Shown here piece by piece: positions 33,893-47,223 of a DNA stretch of 64,000 bases. The stretch lies in NCBI RefSeq assembly GCF_040712315.1, contig NC_134017.1, forward strand, positions 18,010,001-18,074,000. The letters run 5' to 3'. The notes below the pieces were generated by a model. The model was not told the DNA's origin. It saw only the letters and a program-made list of their open reading frames with translations, and did no database searches. This DNA comes from Castanea sativa (Eukaryota; Streptophyta; Magnoliopsida; Fagales; Fagaceae). A program made the translations under genes and the position numbers. Each line of letters opens with the position of its first letter. Position 1 is the stretch's first letter.

Positions 33893-36800
33893 TCTATATT
33901 ATATATAATAGACGAAGCTGAGAGAAAGTTGGTTCCTACATTTAAGGACGTGTTGACAAATAGGATAACTACCTATTTAATATTCAGACACGTATACAAG
34001 TTTTTTTTTAAAAACCGTACGTTACGATGGTTAGCTTTTTAACCCTGCCACGTCTGACAATTAAAAACCAAGAAGGGTTACATTAAAAATAAAGTCCGTT
34101 TAAAAAAAAAAAAAAAAAAAAAAACCATTTCAGTTAAAAAAACCCTAGCCGTTTGTTTTCATCAGATTACGTTTAATATCTTCTCTCTCTAAAATAAATC
34201 ACCTACCAACATTGCGACACAGAGAAAGGGAAGAAGGGGAAAAAGAGATTGGGATCCAGTGGACGTTCGTGCGGCCGGTCATCACGATTTGATCTTCTGC
34301 TCTGTTTCATCTCTTCTCTGCAACAAAATTTTCCTAAAGGTCAGTATCTTCCTTTTCTGTATATCTGTTTTTCAAAAAAAAATTCTTGCTGAATTTTCTA
34401 GGGTTCTTCTTTGACTCCTTTTGAAAAATAGATGGGTTTGTTTCTTTTTCTATGCAAAAATTATAATTTCGGGTTTATACTACATAAATAAGCATCTTAG
34501 TTTTCTATATATCTATTTTTCAAAAAAAAATTACTACCGAATTTTCTAGGGTTGTTCTTTTGACTCCTTTTGAAAAATAGATGGGTTTGTTCCTTTTTCT
34601 ATGCATAAAATATAATTTCAGTTTTATGTCCTGGTAACATAAGGGATTTTGCCCTTGATTTTGCCATCGTCAAACCCATTCCCAGTTTTTGTTTTATGGT
34701 TTTTAACTTTTATTTTTATTTTTATTTTTAAAATGTTTTTAATTTGAGGTCATATCTGATTTAGATTGGGTTATTCTTTTTTAATATTTGTGCTTCTGAA
34801 CGTTTGTTTATTTAATTAATAACTTTTCAAGCTCTTTGAATTGCCGCCTCTCCTCTCTCCTTACTATTTGTGCTAAAAAATCATGTTCCCTATTTTATTG
34901 TGAATGTATATTTGTTTTAAAGAATCAGTGAATTTTTTTTTTGACAGTATATTATGTTTTTATTTTTCCCTTATTGTATTTGATTAAATACCCAATATAT
35001 TGCTTGAAATTATGTCGTTAAATATTTAGGGATTAATTCTTAAAGACTGTTGTGCGGTGTACACATTAATATTTCGATTAGTTTGTTTATATTTAGAATA
35101 AAACTTTTTATTCTTCTGTTTTGAACAGAATTTCAGTAACTGATACATAGTAGAGCAGAATGCCAATCTAGACTCAATTCTTATCCTTGAGCATAATCTC
35201 TTGCTAACAGAACTTTGTGATTTTTTTAAGGTTCCACCTTATTATGGCTCACCATATATTCATCGAGAATGAACAATCACAAAACAAGTGATACCTACTT
35301 TCAATTATCTTTTTACAAAGAACACACTGAGTATCAAGATTAGTACCCCATCACTGTAGACTTAATCTATTGTGGATATTTTTTCTTCCTAATACAGTTT
35401 CATGCACCTGCACAAAAATGTCATTGTTTTCTCAGTAATCCAAATTAGCTTATTTTCCCTTCGATATTAGTTTGTAGTTTATATACTGTAGCTGTAGAAA
35501 TATGTGTAAGTTAGAATTTAGTTGACTCAACCTATATCATCCTTTTCTGACTTATAAATAACTCTCTCTCTTTCTCCACAAATTTATTGGTTTTTTTTCC
35601 TTTCTCCCATTAATTTGAGATCGATATACAACTAAATCAATGCAGTTGTTTCAATAGAATTCATCTTTTGAAAATAACTTTCAAATATTTACGACTGAAG
35701 AGTTTCTTTCTTTGACCCCAGTATTGTTAATTAATTCCATAAGAATTCTCACATTGTGTCAAAAAGTGTTACTGTTTGATGTTAATTTTACCAAATTTTT
35801 TGCCATCATCATGTAGGAAATATCCAATAGATTGTTAAGAACTAAAACAATCTTTCATATTTTTTGCAACTTAAACCATATTACAATGTTTACTTCCGCT
35901 TCTTTTGTATTCTCGTTGTCATCTTTCTTTGCTGCAGTTTTAAAAAACTTCTTACCCTTTCATTTTGTTGAATGCTGAGTTTTTTGCCAGGTACAACACA
36001 GTTATTTTGCAAGAAGAGTTTCTGCATCAAACTAAGAGGTTTTGATAGCCTGATTTTCCCTCTATTTATCTCATAATTTGAATTAAATTTGCTCCGTTGA
36101 TCTTTTTAGTTTTGATTAGGCTCTGACTTGCATATTTTACTCTACTTTTTCCTTCAATTTTTATTAATTCAATGTATTCTTATTTTGTATTTTACTGAAT
36201 TGTTAGACTGTCATTACTTTTATTTATTTATTTATTTTGCTATGCTTTTAATGGCCTGCATTTGGTACCTCCACCATGTTCACGTATTGGATTGACTTAA
36301 TTTGCCACATTCTTAAACAAACGGCACCTTTGTCAATAAAAAATTGACATCCAATCTGTTTTGCTTCTTTTTTGTCAGCACCTGTACCCAAGGTCAGCAT
36401 TTTGTTACTTGATGTGTTATATTCTTTACTTTGATGCTTTCTTTTTGAGTTATTATAACCCAGCTTTTTTGTGAGTGGCGTAATGGGGTTTACCTGTTGA
36501 ATATATGTAAGGAAAAACATGTTTGGCATTTAATAATGGTTGAATATTGATTTGTTATGAATATTAATGTTTATGGGATGGACAAGAATAGTAGAACCAT
36601 CTATAAATCAGATTGACCTCTATATATGCTGAATTTTGAAAAAACAGGCTGAACTTTTCATTTAAAAGGAACATTAAATGGTAAATTTTGAAAAAACAGC
36701 TGAACTTTTCATTTAAAAGGAACATTGGCAAGTTAATTGAAAATTAAAACCACTTTACAGTTTAGTACAGTTTGTTTAAATGCTGATTTCCTTTACTTAT

Positions 36801-37425
36801 CTCATATTTAGAATTACATTTTATTCATTTACTGTAATCCTGTTTTAATTGGCTTTGATATACATGTTTTACCTAACTTTTGTCTTTACAAATTCATTTC
36901 TTCAGCCAATTCTCCCTTTTACTTATTTCACATCCTCACCACTATTTTTTATTATTTGAATTTGAATTAAAATCCGGATGTTTATTATCTCTCTTTCAAT
37001 GCTTTGGCCTGAGATTTACTGTGTTTTTTCATATTGAACTGCATTTTCTCTGATTGCCTTTGTTGTTTTTCTTCTTGATAATTAATTTTACTATTATTTC
37101 ATTATTGATGTATGCCTCTAATTTACTAGAATGCTTATTAAACTTTTTTTTTTTAAGCTTTGTACTTCTGCTTATTAAACTTTGTTTCTTTTAATTTTTG
37201 TACTACTTAGGCTATTGGGCACAGTTTATTGGCAGGCTTTTATAAATGTTGATGTTGTTAGTTTTGTTTATTTTGTTTATTCATTTTATTTTTATTGTGT
37301 TTACAATAGTGTTTTGGATTGAATGCTTATAGATGCTTTAATTTTTTATTTATTTTATAACACACTTTCACATATGTATAAGATCCCAGTTTATAGCAGC
37401 TCATTTCTGAGGTTTTGAAAAAAAA
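33893..37425 (+). promoter_or_regulatory. H3 5' region: promoter, leader exon and long intron
   Basis: A leader exon appears to end CCTAAAG|GTCAGT at 34339, matching H2 at 29572. The region up to the Rep start at 37426 would then be mostly a 5'-UTR intron of about 3 kb, with an acceptor-like TTATAGCAG at about 37392-37400. A ~150-bp unit (CTAGGGTTCTTCTTTGACTC...) is present twice (34399 and 34549). An A-run at 34107-34123 precedes the leader. No separate gene is seen. Confidence 0.5.
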
Positions 37426-39935
37426 ATGGAAAATGCAAGACAAGCACGATTAAAAAGACGAATGCTAATGTTTGAAAGACGATCCAGCAGAAAATGGCAT
37501 GAAAGGAAAAATAATTTACAAAATAAGCTTATCCAGGCTAGGAAATCCAAGGGAATAGTCATTGCTGAAAAGAGGAAAAAAAAACAAGAGAGATAGAACA
37601 GCATTAACGCATGACTGCTCTATGGTCCATTCACCTGGTACAAATATAGATTTTTATGGGTCAAGAGGTACGTTTCTGTTTCTGCCACTTTACTCTTATA
37701 AATTTTTTAAACATTTCTTCATAAAAAATTGAAAATAAAACTTTCAATTCACATTGGTTATTAGATATTGATGTTGGCATGGATCATTCCTATGAAGAAA
37801 CTAGATTGAACATAAGTACGGATGATACTTTGGTAGAAGATGAATTCAATAATTGTGATATATCTCAACAAATCCAACAATCAAAAAGTCAGAGTGGTTG
37901 CGAAGAATTTCCAAGTAAATGACTTGACTTAAATTTACAAAGGAAAAAAAAATTATATTCTTATTTGTTTATATCATTATTGTTGTTCTCATATTTTAAA
38001 ATTCATATAGGAAAATATACTGAACCTTGGAATTTTGGCTCGCCTTCTTAGATATGCATGCATTGCGGTTCAATTTTATGGTTTGAAGAGAGAACAGTTA
38101 AATCTAAGAGGCCTAGGAACCCAAAATTCTCTCTCTGTTGTATGGAGGGTAAGGTTAAGTTACCTTTGCTTAAGAAACCACCTCCTCTTATTGATGAGCT
38201 TTTAGATCCTCTTGGTAGTCAACGATCTAAAACGTTCAGAACTCAAATAAGAACTTATAATGCAATTTTCGCAATGACATCTATGGGTGGCAAAGTAGAT
38301 AGTAGAATTAACGATGGAAGACACCCTTACATTTTCAAACTTAGTGGCCAAAACCATCATAGAATTGGAACTCTTCTTCCTAATGATGGCCAAGATCCAC
38401 AATTTGCACAATTATATTTCTACGATACTGAAAATGAAGTTGAAAATAGAATGAATATCTTTAGTAATGGTGAAATTGATAGTGACCTTGATCCATCTAT
38501 TGTTGATGCATTGGTCCAAATGTTTGATGAAACAAACACTTTAGTGAAGATATTTCGGATGTCTAGAGACCGTTTCTTTGATACTGATGTTCACCATTTA
38601 AGATTGCGCCTTATTGGCTCCCGAACTACAGATGGAAGAGAATATAACGTGCCTACATGTTCAGAAATTGCAACAATTATCATTGGTGATATTGGTGCTG
38701 AGAATGCACATCGTGATATTATTGTTGAGTTAAAAGAAGGAGGGTTACAACGTATTAATGTGCTGCATCCTTCATACATGGCATTACAGTATCCCCTTTT
38801 ATTCCCATATGGTGAAGATGGTTTTAGGCTCGGCATTTTGTATAGTAATGTAGATGGAATCAAATCTGATACAACTGATTCTGTCACTATGAGAGAATAT
38901 TATGCATATCGCTTGCAAGAACGTGAACATGAAGGACATACTTTGGTAAATGGTGGTAGATTGTTTCAACAATTTGTTGTAGATGCCTACACATGTATTG
39001 AAGAAATCCGGCTTATGTGGGTAAAAGAGAACCAAGACAAATTAAGGATAGAATTGTATAAAGGACTGAAAGATGCAGTTATGAGAGGAGATACCACCCC
39101 TGCATCTTCAGGCAAGAGATTTGTTCTACCTTCAAGTTTCACTGGAAGTCTAAGGTATATGATTGAAAACTATCAAGATGCAATGGCAATCTGTAGAAGG
39201 GCAGGTTATCCGGACCTATTTATTACCTTCACTTGCAACACAAAATGGCCAGAAATTGATCTTTTCCTATCTAGGAAACCTGGACAGAAAGTAGAAGATC
39301 GACCTGATGTGATTGCAAGAGTGTTCAAGATAAAGCTTGATCAACTCTTATATGATTTAAAGCATGGTTAACACTTTGGGAAAGTAATTGCAGGTATTCT
39401 AAACTTTATATTTTAAATATTTTTCCCTTCTTCTTTACTTGGTTTAATAGTAAATCTAAATAAATGTAACTAACTTACTGTTTTGGTGGCAGTTGTCTAC
39501 ACTGTTGAATACCAAAAGAGAGGGTTACCTCATGCACACATTTTACTTTTTCTACATCGTGATGACAAGCATCCTACAGCAGCAGAAATTGATAGAATAA
39601 TTTCAGCAAAAATTCTAGATTTGAATGAAGATTCTTTGGTTTATGAAGCTGTCAAACAATATATGGTTCATGGTCCTTGCGGCTCTATTAATTCAAAGGC
39701 AAGTTGTATGATTGAAAACAAATGTACAAAGCACTTCCCTAAAAAATTTTGTTCGCAAACCACTGTTGATGAAGATGGTTTCCCAATATATAGAAGAAGG
39801 AATAATGGAAGATTTGTTGAAAGAAATGAAGTCAAACTTGGTAATCGATTCATAGTTCCATACAATATTGAGTTATTGGTGAAATTTCAAGCACACATAA
39901 ATGTCGAGTGGTGTAATCGTTCAAGATCTATCAAG

Positions 39936-39938
39936 TAA
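39936..39938 (+). other. Nonsense codon at the first catalytic Tyr of Rep
   Basis: The reading is ...CNRSRSIK-stop-LFKYITKGPDRAT. In Helitron Rep proteins this place is the conserved Y-LFK-Y pair whose two tyrosines do nicking and strand transfer. Here TAA replaces the first Tyr codon, while the second Tyr (TAT, 39948-39950) is kept. Confidence 0.85.
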
Positions 39939-40043
39939 TTATTTAAATATATAACAAAAGGACCTGATCGTGCAACTTTGATTCTTGAAGAAAATTTACA
40001 TATTGATTCTTCTACTGGAATGCAGCATATGACAGATACTGAT

Positions 40044-40742
40044 TGATGTGGGATGAAAACACTTAAACCACCCAACCCGTCCACGGACAGTCATCACCTG
40101 GGCAGCCGTCCAGAAGTTATCCTCAGGACGAGGGTAACGAACAAGGACGGCCAGAGGGTGATAGCGAAGCTACATCCCTCGTCCGTGGGGTGCGCACAGC
40201 CTACCCTGAGAGGACTCGTCCACGTGAAGATCCATGGTGCGCACAGCCTACCCTGAGAGGACTCGTCCACGTGAAGATCCATGGACTAGGATTTTACACT
40301 TGGAATCAGCGGGTGCACTCGACGAAGGAAATGCAGGACGAGGATACCATACTTGGGAAAATCTCCGAATAAAATGTGACAATCCCTTATCCCACGCATA
40401 ACGGTCATGTATCCGTTGCGAAATAGAAATGTAACTCCTGGACGGTTATGGCAGTTACGTTTCAGCCTCGAATCCAGGAGAGGTTCCCATTTCGAATAAC
40501 TGTCTATGAAGGCACTATATAAAGACTGATTCAGACAAGGCAAAGGTATGTTCATTTTATGACTCCAAAAAAGTTGGAACTCAGATTACTTAGAGGAAAA
40601 ACTAACTTTACCATCGGAGGATTTTTGGCCGGCAGCCCCGGTCGCCTTTGATACGTTTTTCTTTCTTTTTCAGGCCGTAGAAAGAACCAGTAGTCCTTTC
40701 AAGTCCGAAGCATCCAACCTACTGATTTTCTTGGCATCATCA
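40044..40742 (+). mobile_element. Solo LTR (699 bp) inside Helitron Rep
   Basis: Starts TGATGTGGGATG, ends GGCATCATCA, and is flanked by a perfect 5-bp target-site duplication CTGAT (40039-40043, 40743-40747). Removing it with one flank restores the Rep frame (…MTDTD then EVKTYL). A TATA box ACTATATAAAG (40513-40523) lies in its second half, and the following CATCGGAGGA and GGCCGGCAGCCCCGGTC motifs look like the R-U5 region of a plant Ty3 LTR (family by resemblance only). It is clearly more GC-rich than its surroundings and unrelated to the C1 or A/B LTRs. Confidence 0.85.
40189..40282 (+). repeat. Two perfect 47-bp tandem units in the solo LTR
   Basis: GGTGCGCACAGCCTACCCTG starts both units (40189 and 40236); the two copies read identically, which points to a recent duplication upstream of the LTR's TATA box. 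Confidence 0.9.
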
Positions 40743-43186
40743 CTGATGAAGTTAAGACATATTTAAATTGTAGATATGTATCTGCCATAGAGGCATGTTG
40801 GAGGATATTGGAATTTCCTATTCACCATCGAGAGCCTACTGTTCAAAGACTGAATTTTCACAATGAGGATGAGCAACCAATTGTTTTTTAAGATACTGAT
40901 TATTTAAATAGTGTTGTGAACAAGCCAGATATCGAAAAAACCAAATTTACAGAGTGGATGAAAGCGAATGCATTGTATGAAGAAGCAAGGGAATTGACTT
41001 ATTTTGAATTTCCTACTAAATGGGTTCGGCATAATAGAGACAAAGAATGGAAATTAAGAAAATCTGGAAGATGTATTGGGCGTATATATTATGCTCATCC
41101 TGCAAGTGGATAACAGTTTTATTTGCGGATGCTACTCAATGTTATTAAAGGACCTAGATCATTTGAGGAAATACAAACTATAAATAATGTTGTGTATCCA
41201 ACTTTCAGATCAACATGTTATGCACTTGGTTTGCTTGATGATGATAAAGAGTGGCAGTTGTTATCTAAGGATATTCTGCATCGTCAAAGAACAGTTCTAC
41301 GGTATGACAACCTACATCTTGATGACTTCCAATTACAAAACTATGCACTATGTGAAATTGAACAGATTTTGATAAAGAGTGGCAGGTCTTTGCATGAATT
41401 TGAGACAATACCATATCCAAATACATTACTTCTCAGACAAAGTAACAATAGAGTATTACAAGAAGAATTGGATTATGATAGAAACTCTTTGGCAGCAGAA
41501 CATATTAAACTTCTTGCTGGTCTTAATATTGATCAAAGAAATATCTATGATGAAGTAATTAATTCTGTTTCAAAGAATAAAGGTGGTTTTTTTTTTGTTT
41601 ATGGCCATGGAGGAACTAGAAAGACTTATCTCTGGAAGACTATTATATGCCAATTGCGCTCAGAAGGTAAAATTGTCATTGTAATTGCTTCATCTGGCAT
41701 TGCTGCATTATTGTTGCCTGGAGGGAGAACAGCTTATTCAAGATTTCAAATACCAATAAATGTAACAGACAACTCAAGTAGCGGTATTAAACAAGGTTCA
41801 CAAATTGCAGAACTTATGTCAAAAGCAAGTCTTATAGTTTGGGATGAAGCTCCTATGGCACACCGAAATTGTTTTGAAGCTGTTGACCGGTCATTAAGGG
41901 ATATATTGTGTTTTTCGAACTCAAACAGTGCAGAGACACCTTTTGGAGGAAAAACTATTGTTCTTGGCGGTGATTTTAGACAAATATTACCAATGATATC
42001 TAAAGGATGAAGAGAACAAATAGTTGAAGCATCAATTAACAAGTCATCATTATGGAATAGTTGCAAAGTTTTCATTCTGACAATAAATATGAGGTTGACA
42101 CAAAACCCAGGTGATATTGCAGCAAGGGAATTTGCTGAATGGATATTGAAAATTGGTGATGGTGAACTTAGTAATAGTGAAGATGAAACATTGATTGAAA
42201 TACCGCATGATTTACTAATTCAGCCTGGTGCTCATCCTTTCAATGATATTGTAAAAGCTGCCTATCCTGACTTTGATACAAAATTCAACAACTCCAAGTA
42301 TTTAGAGGAGAGAGCAATTTTAGCTCCAACAAATGAAGTAGTTGAAGACATAAATGGTTACATGATTGATCTTATTAATGCTGATGAAGAGACATATCTT
42401 AGTGCAGATTCATTATGTAAAGCTTCAAGCAACATTCTAGACCAAGATGTCATTTATCCAATAGAATTTCTCAATTCATTGAAGTTCCCTGGTATTCCAA
42501 ATCATAAACTCAGATTGAAAGTAGGTCTGCCAATAATGTTACTTCGAAATTTAAACCAAAGTAATGGACTTTGTAATGGTACTAGACTTTTGGTCACTCA
42601 ATTATCAAAATGGGTTTTAGAGGCTCAAATAATATCAGGAACTCATATTGGAGAAAAAGTGTTTATTCCAAGAATAGTCTTATCCCCTTCTGATTCCAAA
42701 TGGCCTTTTGTACTAAAAAGAAGGCAGTTTCCAGTATCTATTTGCTTTGCTATGACAATTAATAAGAGCCAAGGTCAATCTCTGCAGCGTGTTGGACTTT
42801 ATTTAGATAGACCAGCTTTCAGTCATGGACAGTTATATGTTGCCGTATCAAGAGTTACAAGTAAAGATGGCCTCAAGATACTCATTGTAGAAAATGATGA
42901 TACTGATCGTTTTCATACAAAAAATATTGTCTACAAAGAAATATTCGATAATTTGCCTAAAGGTAACACATACTGTTTATTAAAATTATTTCAAATTGTT
43001 GATAATGTAAACTAGATTGTCACTTATATTGTAAACAGTAGGTTTTTCTCCATTATTATATATAAATTTTACTAATGTTTAAAATGTTCTAATATTACAG
43101 TTTTAGATCGCAATGAAGTAGAAAACTGTGAAGCAGATATCAGTGAATGTGAGATGGAGTTAACGGAGCAAACAACCATGATCTAA

Positions 43187-46100
43187 CCAATATTTTTATG
43201 ATTTCGGTTGATTAATAGGTAAGTTTTAACTTTTTTTTAAACAAAAGATAATAACTTATAGATGTTGATTTATCTCAATCCTATAGATTGTCTTTGAATT
43301 CTGAGCTGTTCTGGACCATATATATGAACTGCTTTATGGAAAATCGATTGGTTTCTGATTGGAGGATAAAAGAGTTTACATATATTACATCAAAAACAAC
43401 TTTGGAACTTAAAGATTGCATTGCTCCTTTAAATTGGCCTGCCCCATGACAATATGACCTTAGAGACTTACAATTAACTGGTCTTCAACTAATTATGTTT
43501 AATTTTTCTGACAAATTAAATCAAACTTAGCTATGAGCTTTGTGCCTTGGTGATACTGTCCTGTCTTCCCGTTGGGTGAACCTGAATACATATCTCTCAT
43601 CTCTCTCACTTGAAAAGAAAAAAAAAAACCGAACTTCATGTCTTCAACTTCCTAAACTATTAAACCATGGCTAGAGTTTGGGCTATCATTTACTTCTTAT
43701 CAATTATTATGTTGTCTGCCCCCATCCCTTCTCTTCAACGGTGTATTCTGAAGGTACGCACTTATTCGAATTTGAATTAAAACCTGGCTGTTTATTCTAT
43801 TTCTTTGGATGCTTTAATCTCCGATTATAATCTCTGTTTACATGTTTTAATAACTTTAGGAAAATTGCCCTTAATTAACGTTTTATGCTTTCAAATCTGA
43901 AAGTTTAGTGTACAATTATTGAAAGCTTAGTTATTTGGGTTAAGAGAGAAAAAAAATTGAGAAATCTGCCCCCAACTGCATCAAGCAACAGTCCAAGTCT
44001 CTGCCATCGTCAAACCCATTCCCTCCACCAATATAGTCTCTGTTTTTTGGTTTTTTACTTTTATTTTTATTTTTTAATTTGGGGTCAAATCTGATTTAGG
44101 ACGGGGTATTTTGATTGGATTGGATTGCATAGAGTTTTTTGGCTTAGATTTGGTTTTGAATAAGGAATTTGGATTAAGAATGGTTTTTAATTGCCATTAT
44201 TTGTGTTGGATTTAATTTTCCTTTTGGATAATTGGGTTCAATTTGTTCTGAGTATATCTCTACACTTTAAAGCTTTCATTTTATTTATTTTGTTTTAAAT
44301 TTTTTGTTGAAACATTTTTTCCCTTTACAATTTCATTTCCCATGTTTCTTTTCTAGCATTGTTATCAAGTTTTTCCAGTATATACTTCTGTGTATTAGAT
44401 TTTTTTTTTCCCATATAGTTCACATATCACAATGATTGTGTCAATTTTATTTTTAAATTGTATTACGTTGGTATACACACACTTTGTAATGTAGAATGGG
44501 GTTGGCCATATTTGATCAATAGGGCTAAGATTGCAGACTTTGCATCTAAATTGGGTTTTCGTTCCTATTTATTGATAACAGATGAAAACAAATACATATA
44601 AGACAACCCTGAAATCCAAATACAGAGGAAACAAGAAGCTGAAAACAGAAAGAACCAGAAGCTAAATACAGCAGAGAAGTACAGACCAATAGGTTCGCGC
44701 AGAGAAATTCAGAGCAACAAGTATGCAGATTGCAAAAAATGCAGACCAACAGGTGCAGAGAAATACAGACCGTGACAAATATTTTTAGATGTCAAATATT
44801 TGAGCTTGAAGTCCCAATATTTAATTATTTCAAATATTTGTTTAGTGATGTGCTCCACCTGTTTTTTAAAAGAATAGAATCAATAAAATTTTCAGAAATT
44901 GTTGTTTCCTTTGAGATACGAGTTTAACAATATGAACAATTTGAAGAATCCTTTACTCTTTCACTATGGAATTGTTGTTTTAAATTTTAACGCATTATCC
45001 TTTCTTATTTATCCATTCATATGCATTTAGTTTCTTGCTCTTTCCATGTTTGATGCATCTTAATTTGTTATAATATTTTGCTATCTTGGAGGGTTAGTCA
45101 TGTTGTTCAAGTTTTTTCCACTAGAGTCACTAAGTACATTCTCATGTTTGTAAGATTTCAATTTAACTTTTCAAAGTACAGAATTTTAAAAATCTTTCAT
45201 TGGGCGTGGAATTACAGACTTTTTTAGGCAAAGTACATATATTTAAAGAAGTATATTGATACATCTATCAGAATTGAGATTTCCTTGAACTATTCATACA
45301 TGGATGACGAAAAATATTTCATTGTAAAAGGGGAAAGCTACTGTTTTGTTTTTGATATAATTTGTAGTGTATTTTTTTGGCCTTATAGAATCTAAAAGTT
45401 ACTAAATACTTAAAAATGAGGAGTTCGTTATTGTGACCTTATGATTATTACACTTCATTTATTTATTTATTTTTGCATCCTATTGATCTTATGGTTCATT
45501 TTCTTTAATAGGAGACTCTGTTTTTATTGCTTTTCAGAACTACATTTTAATTTCTGATACGTTACTTTCTGAATTCTTAACTAAATTTTATGAAGTGTGT
45601 ATGGTTATGGTGCAGTGGGTATTCTTTGCTTAATGATCCCCAGGCCAACAAAGTACTTACCAATGCATTCGTCATTCAGTAAGCTCCTTGCTGCCAGTCT
45701 ATAGTTGCTGTCATGCTAGCAAAAACAGGAGTTTCAGCCCGTTTTACTTATTATTCGATTTGAAGCAATGACTTACTGCTTACTATTCAAAAGAAGGCGG
45801 AGTGCTAAAAAAGAGAAAGCATTATCACTATTTGAAACTGTTTTTCATCCTATCTGATCTATTGTTTTTGAAGAGTGATTGTGGGTCATCAGTTTGCATA
45901 TTAGGCCATTCTTTCCGTTGGATATGTGTTTGAACAACTTTCAATGAGTTCATTTGGGTGTTATGAACACATATTCCTATCTCTCTTTTTCGTTATTTTC
46001 TATAAATATGAGTTTGTGTTTAATAGAAGTTATGAAATTCAATCATCTAGCATAAAGGGGAAAAAAAATATGTGGTTGTTTTGCTCTGGAAAAGTTTTTC

Positions 46101-46700
46101 AATATTAATAAGGCACAGTTATACGTAAATACATGGACTTTAGCAACCAGATTTGTAACTACATTCAAATTTTTTTTTTTGGTAATAACTATGACTTATT
46201 AAATATCTGAAGTAATAAATATGAAGTAAATATCTGAAGTAATATAATAGTATGTCTGCACAAAATATTTACTCACATAAAATATGAAACTATACTGGAA
46301 AACATTTTCTATTATCAATTTAAGCTAGCAACATGATTCACGCTTAGAAGTTAAATATTTTTCAGCAAATATTTTTCAGCAGCTTATGTATAGACATTGT
46401 ATTTGGACAACCGGCTTTTAACTTCTATCTTAATGACCATAGACATTGTAATTGTAAAAAAGCCCAATCCATTTCATCTAATAACCATGAAACCTATGGA
46501 GTTACGTGACAACATCATATACAATTAGAGCCAATCCCAAGCCCAACCTCACTTTTAAGAAAAAAATGTCATTGATTGCATGATATGCTTTTTTTTACTG
46601 AAGTAAATTAATGGGCCGGCCCGTTGGAATAAATTAATCAAGTCCAAAATTGATGAATCAACTCAAGTAGTGTACTTATTCAAGTGCCGAATCACAACAT
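43187..46700. other. H3 spacer between Rep/helicase and RPA genes
   Basis: No supported gene. At 44003-44105 it repeats the Helitron leader words seen at 34661-34770 (GCCATCGTCAAACCCATTCC, then a T-rich tract and AATCTGATTTAG), and around 43860-43920 it resembles H2 near 30010-30080, so an old internal copy of Helitron 5' sequence may lie here. A short exon-like stretch, GTGCAG|TGGG to ATTCAG|TAAG, is at 45616-45680 but I do not recognise its product and the donor is not GT. Confidence 0.4.
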
Positions 46701-47223
46701 AAAATCTTCAAACAGTACATTGATTCGGACAAACACACAAACACACACACACACACACAAATAGAGAATCTCTTCCTCAATTGTTTCAACCGCCATTCCT
46801 TCACTGCAACAACAAACTATTCAGAACACTTCTCTGCAACAATAGACTATTAAGAAGGTGAGCATGATTTTTTCCTATTCAATTACCCTTCCCAATTGTT
46901 TATAACTGTTCACAATTCATTTTCCATCTTTTATTTCCATTTAAAAGATTTTTGTTAGGATTTCACTTTTCTTTCCCAATTGTCTTTATGTTTTGTTGAA
47001 TACTAAAGAGTATAAATTTGTTAATGATTTTTCTTAAACTAAAATTATGGTTTCCCTAGAATTATTTACTGTATATTAAATTCTGTTTTGCTGCATTACT
47101 TAATAAGTATTAGGTTTGAATATCTTTTTCTCTATTTTTCCAGTTAGTTTTTCAAATTCTTAAAATCTTTTTGTTTGATTTTTGTATTGATTAAATATTG
47201 TTTTTGTTTTATAGATTTTTAAG
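46701..47223 (+). promoter_or_regulatory. RPA gene leader with 5'-UTR intron
   Basis: An (AC)n tract (46736-46758) is followed by a leader with repeated CTGCAACAA words, also found in the leader exon of H2 and H3 (CTCTGCAACAAAATTT). A donor AAG|GTGAGC at 46857/46858 and an acceptor TTATAG (to 47213) define a likely 5'-UTR intron; the RPA ATG follows at 47224. Confidence 0.55.

Larger units (their letters stand above)
37426..43186 (+). pseudogene. Helitron Rep/PIF1-helicase gene, broken
   Basis: Would nick and join single-strand ends (Rep) and unwind DNA (PIF1-type SF1 helicase). Exons by GT-AG: 37426-37667, 37765-37914, 38011-39393, 39493-42962, 43101-43186 (~1540 codons without the solo LTR). 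Visible: basic N-terminus; CMHC and CC zinc-like motifs (38052-38138); Helitron_like_N block; HUH motif LPHAHILL (39524-39547); second catalytic Tyr in LFKY; PIF1 motifs GHGGTRKT, IVWDEAPM, GGDFRQILPM, TINKSQGQ, AVSRVTS. Defects: indel in an A-run near 37574-37584, stops at 38049, 39369, 39936, 40889, 41111 and 42008, Walker A Gly to Arg, and an inserted solo LTR. Frame is otherwise continuous. Confidence 0.9.

Noticed and set aside
40053..40372. ORFs inside the solo LTR in Rep
   Set aside because: They arise from the 47-bp tandem duplication in LTR sequence; the LTR has exact ends and a target duplication.
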